Below are positions 57,578-64,000 of a stretch of DNA of 64,000 nucleotides, one piece after another (positions within the stretch are counted from its first letter, which is position 1; every line of letters begins with the position of its first letter). The DNA comes from Strigamia acuminata (Eukaryota > Arthropoda > Chilopoda > Geophilomorpha > Linotaeniidae). The translations under genes were made by a program, and so were the position numbers. The stretch spans positions 3,798,259-3,862,258 of the forward strand of contig OX442320.1 of assembly GCA_949358305.1 (NCBI GenBank), in the 5' to 3' direction. The notes under the pieces were generated by a model. The model saw nothing but the letters and a program-made list of their open reading frames with translations. It was not told where the DNA came from and ran no database searches.

Positions 57578-60266
57578 ATGCTGTGGAGAGACCGTGCCCG
57601 AAATGTCGATCCTTAGAGTTACTCAGAAATACAAAATTGGAAAAGAAACAAGTGATAATATCTTCTAAACAATTTTAACCACTTTCAAATCTCCCAAATT
57701 TATTAGATTCACCAAATGTCCAAGACCAATCACATCTAACCAATAATTCATGTGTCCTCAACATCCAAAAGAAACCGTCGCGCGGTTTCTGCATCGAGAG
57801 GCTTCTACCAAGTGATTATGATTGTAATAGTCAAAACAAATGCAAACCATCTAATGGTTTAGATATACAGGTATCGCAAGAAATGCATCACAAAATGTAA
57901 TTTAACTGTACAATTTCTCTACAGTACCAAGATGCCTGTAATGCCAGAAGAAATGAAGATGGTAGTGATGTTACAAGATGTTGCTGTCTACTTGAACCAA
58001 ACCCTCTTGACCCCAATAGTAGATATTACAGAGCAATGGTGCCCGATGTATCGATTCTTAGAGTTGGTCAGCGAGAATGCACAAGTAATGATGTTTACTT
58101 ATGACTTGCTCACTGTTACATCTCTCTAATTCTTTAGATTCATCAAATAACCAAGATAAATGTAGTCGGATCAATATCCAAAAAAAAACATCAAGCGGGT
58201 TCAATACCAGAAACCTGCAATCTAGTGGTTACAATACCAGAAACAAGCCTTCTTGTAGTTACAATACCAGAAACGTGCCATCTTGTGGCTACAACACCAG
58301 AAATATGTCATCAAATTGTTTCAATACAAAAAGCATGCCATCAATTGAGTCAAATATTCGAGTATGTGTGTGAATGTGTGTTACCGGTATTGACATTGTG
58401 CTAAACATCTTGTGCACTGCAGAGAATCAAATGATAATTCCAATACGCAAATTTTACTGAGCATTCTAGCATCGATGGTTTAGTGGTAGAATGCTCGCCC
58501 GTGGTAAAAATCGCGTATTGGAATTGTCATTTGATTCTCTTTACTAAAAACACAAAGTAATGTGTGGAAATAGAAGTTTTTATACATTACATTATATTGT
58601 AGGCCTATTATGTATTATTATACACCTAATTCTGTTTTTAACGTTTTTTTTTAGACAGTTTAACACGGCCTAGAAAATTCAATTCAATTCTGTTTTTACG
58701 CGGTTTCTTTTGATTAAATACGATTTAAAAAAATTGCCTTTTCAAAATTTGAATTAAATTTTAAGATAAAAATTTTCCATTGATTGAAATTTTCTACACA
58801 ATATTCAAGGAATTCCTCTTGTTTGTCTCTTATTTTACTCGTTTGATTTCTGGAACGTATCTACAATGTAAAAACAGAATTACATATACAGGGTAGACAA
58901 AAAGTATGGTTCACAGTAAATAATTCCCAAACTGTTTTAGTTGTTGATTCAGCAAAATGATTGTAAGGGTAGTATGTCGGGGGAAATCCAATTATGACAT
59001 CCAATTTGACCTCTGAGGTCATCTTCAAGGTCATCCATATTGTAACTCGAGAACCGTGACAGGTAGAGCAAAAAGATGAATTAGAAAGTTGTAGAGCATC
59101 ATCCAATTAGTCTAGAACTGTTCTTAAAAAAATTATTTTATACTGAAAAGTTTTGAGAAAAAAGGTCTGAAACATTAGTCTACTCAGCATTGTAACTCAG
59201 CCTTGTAACCTAAAACTATTGAGGCAACCAAGCTAATCCTCAATTGGGACACTTTATTCGGTCATACTTGTAAGTGGAAGAAAGGAAACACAAAAGAAAA
59301 GAAATAATTTATTTTGGAAATACATTCCAACATGATAAGTTTTAGGTTACAATGCTGAGTAGACTAATGTTTCAGACCTTTTTTCTCAAAACTTTTCAGT
59401 ATGAAATAATTTTTTTAAGAACGGTTCTAGGCTAATTGGATGATGCTCTACAACTTTCTAATTCACCTTTTTGCTCTATCTGTCACGGTTCTCGAGTTAC
59501 AATATGGATGACCTTGAAGATGACCTCAGAGGTCAAATTGGATGTCATAATTGGATTTCCCCCGACATACTACCCTGACAATCATTTTGCTGAATAAACA
59601 ACTAAAACAGTTTGGGAATTATTTACTGTGAACCATACTTTTTGTCCACCCTGTATATTACATTACATAAAAAATAATTAAATAACAATTAAAAATACAC
59701 TAATATTTTAATAAGCGTATTTTTAATTGTCATTTAATTATTTTAATAAAACAACAAAGTGATATGCATGTGAAACAGAAGTTTAAAAAAATATATTAAG
59801 TATATTAAATACATTTTATACGTAGTTTTATATTTCTTAGTGTCACTGTGCAGAACTTTGTGAAGCAAATAGAGATGTTGAATGTCACAGACTTCATCGA
59901 CATCCTTTTGACCCCAAAACATGCTACAATGGAGTATACAGACCAGGAATGCCATCTCAAACAGCGATTCCTACGGTTGCTTCCACCTGTAAGAACAGAA
60001 ATCAAACTAGTAATAATACCTACTTAATGGTAGCAGACATATTGTTACCTGACTTATGGAGGTTTAACTCACGTAACTTATGTTTGGGGTTTAAGAATGA
60101 CACTCGTTTAAATATAGATTCTTTATTAAAACCTGAAAATTCCATAATGAATTATCTGCAAACAACTTATCAATTCAATCCTAGAATGATTGTCTGGAAT
60201 TATACATGCGTTATTCTTAAATCCATTTACATGATTTACAATCTACACATACTAAACAATGAGTAA
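57578..60266 (+). CDS. Unrecognised gene made of repeated two-exon modules
   Basis: Predicted exons: A1 about 57,578-57,651, A2 57,707-57,870, B1 57,925-58,084, B2 58,138-58,361 (or stop at 58,373), C 59,841 onward (donor at 59,989, or open to 60,266). B1 and C start in phase 0, A1, B1 and C end in phase 1, and A2 and B2 return to phase 0, so modules A, B and C join in frame. A1 and B1 share VPEMSILRV / VPDVSILRV; B1 and C share a Cys-x3 / NR / DP..Y pattern; A2 and B2 share a Gln-rich start and an INIQKK-like motif. B2 ends in five to six 10-residue repeats of the form GYNTRNxPSC. No known domain recognised; the 5' end is unclear. Function unknown. Confidence 0.5.
58195..58345 (+). repeat. 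30-bp coding tandem repeat
   Basis: Five units of about 30 bp encode a decapeptide with consensus around YNTRN, followed by P/S-S-C-G/S. They lie within exon B2 and keep the frame. Confidence 0.7.
58421..58540. mobile_element. 120-bp hairpin element containing a tRNA-Gly 5' half
   Basis: The first and last 28 bp are inverted repeats with one mismatch (AGAGAATCAAATGATAATTC and partner). A second stem pairs GAGCATTCTA with TAGAATGCTC. Positions 58,469-58,500 match the first 32 nt of a tRNA-Gly gene with two or three changes (TGGTTTAGTGGTAGAATGCT). The 3' half of the tRNA is absent, so it is not a functional tRNA. Confidence 0.7.
58885..59657. mobile_element. Fold-back element with ~310-bp inverted arms
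   Basis: The two arms are almost complementary for about 310 bp, from TATACAGGGTAGACAAAAAG to the matching ACTTTTTGTCCACCCTGTAT, leaving a loop of about 130 bp. No ORF. Termini with TACAGGGT are common in mariner-like nonautonomous elements. A similar end (ACACCCTGTATATG) occurs at 6,731. Confidence 0.85.
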
Positions 60267-60270
60267 TTAA

Positions 60271-61297
60271 ATGAGTAAGGTATTTGTCCCAACACGTTTC
60301 CAGCTTAAAAATTTAAATTTTCTCATTTCTAAAGTTTTTGATCCAAAACCAGAAAAGAAGGATAGAGATAGAGGAACTTGCATACCGTTGCCAATGAAAC
60401 CAAACGAAATTTGTGACGACAAAAGTGTGTGGGACAAGACAACAATAAGTCCGTATCAAATGGAATTAGAAGCAGCACGTTGCATGTTCCCCAGTGTGCG
60501 TGAACGTATTGAAGAAATTGAGAGCAGGGTAAGTCGATTTTCATTGGTTTGTATTGATGCACAAAATACCGTATTTTACCGATTACGAGTCGCCCTCGAA
60601 TAGTAGCCGCGGCTGAGACAACAAGAATTTTAGGCCAAGCATTCAATTTTAGGCCAAAAATTCAATTTTAGGCCAAAAATTCAATTTTAGACCAAAAATT
60701 AAATTTTAGGAAAAAAAATTTAATTTTAGGCCAAAAAAATTCAATTTTAGGTCAAAATTCAATTTTAGGTCAAAATTCAATTTTAGGCCAAAAAAATTCA
60801 ATTTTAGGCAAAAAAAATTCAATTTTAGGCCAAAAAAAAATCAATTTTAGGCAAAAAAAATCAATTTTAGGCAAAAATTCAATTTTAGGTCAAAAAAATT
60901 CAATTTTAGGCAAAAAAAGTGTTTTGCTTTTGAATTTTTAACATCGAAAGCAAAAAACACAAACACTTAAATCACTTCTAACAGCTTTTTAAATGCAGCT
61001 ACTTGTTCTTCAATTATCTTTTCCCGAAAGCAACGCAACGACAAACTTATAACAAAATGTTCTAATCATTTAAATCTAATCTGTAACTCTCTTTTTTACA
61101 CCCAGGAACTGGAAATGCAATTGGACAGAGAAAGAAAACCTCCAAAATGTGACCCATGCACAATGAGACCAAACAAAAACTATCCAAAATTCAACTGCAA
61201 ATCAAAAACCTGCCACGACTACTGCGATTTTCAAAGCTCTTGTTATTTCAGTTCCAAGATCCCCAAACCAACCAACCATAGACTCCAGTCCTTGTAG
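60271..61297 (+). CDS. Two-exon hypothetical protein, possibly the end of the modular gene
   Basis: Exon 1 60,271-60,528 (if the ATG is used) ends at a strong donor GTAAGT. Exon 2 61,106-61,297 follows a pyrimidine tract and CCCAG. Both are phase 0, giving 149 residues. The middle is a charged helix (from MELEAAR to about RERKPP) cut by the intron, followed by a Cys-rich tail with seven cysteines over about 45 residues. An alternative acceptor at 60,303 (TTTCCAG) would make these the last exons of the upstream modular gene, in frame. No known domain; the intron contains a minisatellite. Confidence 0.55.
60567..60608 (+). repeat. Fragment of the ATACCGTATTTTACC repeat
   Basis: Matches the end sequence of the element at 62,840-63,120 (ATACCGTATTTTACCGATTA... 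and GCCCTCGAATAGTAGCCGCG). Confidence 0.55.
60628..60915. repeat. Minisatellite, unit 16-19 bp
   Basis: About sixteen copies of AAAATTCAATTTTAGGCC with variable A-run length, in an intron. Confidence 0.85.
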
Positions 61298-61534
61298 GAA
61301 CACAATCAAATGCAAACACATGAACTGGGCTCCAAGCAAAGCAATAGTATATGTTAAATTATAGTGACCATTTTTTTCTTGGCGTTTTTGAGGATAGACA
61401 TGCCATTCTTAAATAATTGATTTTTTTTAAAGAAAGATTTAATTCATGTATATCTAATTTACAAAACATGCAAAAAAAATAAAAAGTCCCAGGAATTTTG
61501 TCTCTGGATATTTCTAATCAGAATTTAGCGCGAT
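61298..61534. other. 3' flank, no gene seen
   Basis: AT-rich sequence after the stop codon. No clear AATAAA close to the stop; AAAAATAAAAAG at about 61,475 may serve. Confidence 0.35.
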
Positions 61535-62110
61535 AATTACCATGTTTACATGGTCACAGTTTTCCAGATAAGTGAATATTTGGATTTTATTTATCTGGAT
61601 CACCGTTTGTGTTTACATGACGTTAGTTTTCTGGTAAACATGACGTCATACGAGAATTACCCATACTGCCCTTTGATTATCTGGAACAACAAAATGGCTG
61701 TTGATCCATTTCAGCCAAACAAATGAAATGGTGGTTAGGAAAGAGGTTTTTGCTCAAATCTTTGCAATGGTGCCTAATATGCAAATTCTGATCCGAAAAA
61801 TGGTGGTTTTAGCTGATTTCACATTGATTTCGGTACCAAATGTCATTGGTAAGTAGGCCTAACGTATTTTTACTACAACGATCCGACGATATCTCGATCC
61901 AAGTTTTTGAATTTTCGCATGCACCGGTGTATACATGCAGTTTTCAATGCGCAAAACGCCCGAAATCTAGCTCTTACAACTGGAATTTAGTTTTCCAGAT
62001 AAGTCTGTCTTTTCTAGAAAATTGATTTGTTTACATGATCAGTTTTCCAGAAAAGTAAAATTCGCATTTTCACTTATCCAGATAACTGGGTACATGTAAA
62101 CATGGTAATT
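61535..62110. mobile_element. MITE of 576 bp
   Basis: Ends AATTACCATGTTTACATG and exact complement. Subterminal blocks (TTTTCCAGATAAGTGAA versus TTCACTTATCCAGATAA type) also pair. No transposase. Confidence 0.75.
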
Positions 62111-62187
62111 GTCTACCGCAGGGTTATTCGCGTTACTGGAATTTGGTAGCTAATTACCGTTACCGTTACTAGGCAAAAAAAAGTAAC

Positions 62188-62361
62188 TACCGTACTGCCT
62201 CATTTAAACGCCCTGGTTCATTTAGCCGCCGGGCTCGAATAAACGCCGGGGGTTGGGCGGCGTTTATTGCACCGTGCGCCGCCCCGAACCGACTTTACCG
62301 GGAGGGGGTCGGCCCAAAAAAAGAATTAAACGCCTGGGCGTTTAAATGAGGCAGTACGGTA
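62188..62361. mobile_element. Short GC-rich MITE, family B copy 2
   Basis: Ends TACCGTACTGCCTCATTTAA and complement. Interior homologous in inverted orientation to 3,611-3,781. It sits in a (TTACCG)-rich low-complexity stretch. Confidence 0.8.
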
Positions 62362-62839
62362 GTTACCAACCGTTATCGCTACATTTTAGGTAGCTACGTT
62401 ACCGTTATCATTACATTACCGTTACATTTACGTTAACGTTACATTAGCTCAAATTTCCCATGTCAACTGTCAAAAAACATACACTCGTTACTGCAAAAAA
62501 AGTAACAAATTACCGTTACGTTACATTGGCCAAAATAAGTAACGCGTCAGAAGCCAAGACAGTAACATTTTAAAATTATCAGTATCGGTCGACATTTTGA
62601 AAGGGAATATCGGAATTAGCTGATGTAGGATAAACACTTACGGTAAGTGTTTATTATTAATAAAATATTACCATATTGATACATAGGGCGAATGTTATCC
62701 TGAAGGTGGAATAAAATAGAAAATCAAGCACAAAAATAGTGTCAACAAATGCTTCATCCAAGATCCTATAAATAAATAAATAAGTATGACAAAAGCTGTA
62801 AATAAAATTGACAAAATCTGATGTAATTATCAATAATAC
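62362..62839. other. Low-complexity and noncoding
   Basis: Degenerate CGTTAC repeats to about 62,530, then AT-rich sequence. No gene seen. Confidence 0.45.
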
Positions 62840-63120
62840 CGTATTTTACCAAATAAGAGCCGCGGCTCAATTTTAGCCATGGCTCAATTTTAGCCGCGGC
62901 TCTTATTCAAAACAGGCACTTTGAGCCGCGGCTCCAAATCGGGGGCGGCTTTTATTTCAAATAGTGGCCAATGTCAATGTTACGTTCATTGAACGTAACA
63001 TAAGCCGCGGCCATTATTCGAGGGCGGCTCTTATTTCAAGTCGTCTCGCTTAGTCGCGGCTCTTATTCGAGGGCGGCTACAATTCGAGGGCGACTCTTAT
63101 TCGGTAATAATACAGTATTT
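62840..63120. mobile_element. GC-rich repeat with GAGCCGCGGCTC blocks
   Basis: Begins ATACCGTATTTTACCAAATA and ends with an imperfect inverted copy (CTTATTCGGTAATAATACAG). It contains repeated AGCCGCGGCTCTTATTCGA-like units in both orientations. The same end motif occurs at 9,214 and 60,567. Confidence 0.6.
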
Positions 63121-63484
63121 ACCATTTTGTTCGTCTCCCTTTCCAGAGATGGCGCCACCTGTTGCTATCAATAATTAACCAAAAATCAAAATTATTACAT
63201 ACAAAATAAAAGCAGAAAAACTGCTAATCTTCGAGGAAATTCTCCAAACAAAACACCTTTGTTGACGTACCTCCAAACTCCAAAGCGCTCCATAATCAGC
63301 TTTTTATTCCGCGCATTCGGGACGGCGGTTTACGGCGAAAGGGAAAACCTGGAACAAAACAAAAGTTTTAAAAACGCGAAACGTTATCCCTCACTTTTCA
63401 AACCAGGTTCTGCGAGATTACAATTTGTCAAGCGAATTCAAAGCCCCCGTTGTACTGTCCACTGTCCACGTTTAAGGATTTGCC

Positions 63485-63575
63485 AAGCTGGCTCAGTTGG
63501 TCACTCCGAAATCCAGACTTATGGCCCACGTCGCTAACCGAGTCAGGTTTAAATCCGCGACACGTGATTCAGCTG
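63485..63575 (+). repeat. tRNA-derived SINE-like sequence
   Basis: Pol III-like A box TGGCTCAGTTGG (63,489-63,500) and B box AGGTTTAAATCC (63,544-63,555) at tRNA-like spacing. The intervening arms do not fold into a clean tRNA. Confidence 0.45.
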
Positions 63576-64000
63576 CGTGCTTGTCCCATTGTGCGCACGC
63601 ATGCGCATTGAGGCTCACTTGCTAAATCCTAGTTAGGGCACTGCCGGGGTCACGTTTCCCCTCCCGAAAATCAATCACGGGATTATGGGAACAAGTTTTA
63701 CACAAAAACAAATAAACAAGGAAAGTGGGGCACATTTCAAACTAAAAAAGTATGAAAAAAGTAAATAAATAAAGATGGGGGAGATGGAAAGCCTGTGTAT
63801 GGATAAAATTGAGGAAAAATATAAGGTCAGATGTGTGTGGATCAGTGTTGACCTCTGGTGTTAGAGGTTGGAAAAAAAAATATGAAGGGGAGGGAAATTG
63901 AGTTATCAAATGAAGTTGGTTTTTTTGTCGATATTTGTGTCAAATTCAGCCCACAATGACCGGATTGTTCACCTAACAACACCGAGTGCTTGAGGTTTTG
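63576..64000. other. Noncoding, no gene seen
   Basis: No recognisable exon or repeat boundary. Confidence 0.4.

Noticed and set aside
58469-58500. Functional tRNA-Gly gene
   Set aside because: The 3' half is missing and replaced by the hairpin arm.

Overview
The window is animal nuclear DNA, most likely arthropod. Genes are split by short GT-AG introns (43-60 bp is common) and lie far apart in AT-rich sequence filled with minisatellites and miniature inverted-repeat elements. Host proteins include serial sushi (CCP) domains, a knottin-type cysteine peptide, WAP-like secreted proteins and an SLC13-type transporter. I cannot name the species.

Layout. 1-12,100: no convincing gene; inverted-repeat elements, including one inserted inside another at 3,345-3,868, and tRNA-derived remnants. 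12,238-12,479: a two-exon gene for a small secreted six-cysteine peptide. 12,600-22,200: noncoding, with a ~620 bp inverted-repeat element, a second copy of the element seen at 783, and long AT-rich tandem repeats. 22,233-25,241 (minus): the 5' part of a secreted multi-sushi gene (signal exon plus four CCP exons, all introns phase 1) that continues past the last exon found. 25,948-48,924 (plus): three related small secreted-protein genes sharing a promoter block. The first has WAP-like domains and is split in exon 2 by a retrotransposon, the second is frameshifted, the third encodes a Thr-rich product.

The centre (26,126-46,019) is a very young Ty3/gypsy-type element: 820-bp LTRs differing at one base, 4-bp target duplication, gag, pol, and an unusual spliced third ORF. 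Inside it, at the gag-pol junction, sits a complete minus-strand Ty1/copia element (30,161-37,180) with identical 477-bp LTRs, an 18-nt initiator-tRNA-Met primer site and an intact 1,615-aa Gag-Pol. The copia element landed 7 nt beyond a canonical A AAA AAC slippery heptamer, separating it from the stem-loop that would have stimulated -1 frameshifting. It therefore appears to have disarmed pol expression of its host element while leaving all ORFs open.

49,799-55,759 (minus) is a complete 13-exon SLC13-family Na+-coupled anion transporter gene (562 aa, all junction phases agree) whose introns hold several inverted-repeat elements and a minisatellite. 55,947-61,297 (plus) carries exons of an unrecognised gene built from repeated exon pairs. 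The rest is inverted-repeat elements and tandem repeats, including a 120-bp hairpin that embeds the 5' half of a tRNA-Gly gene.
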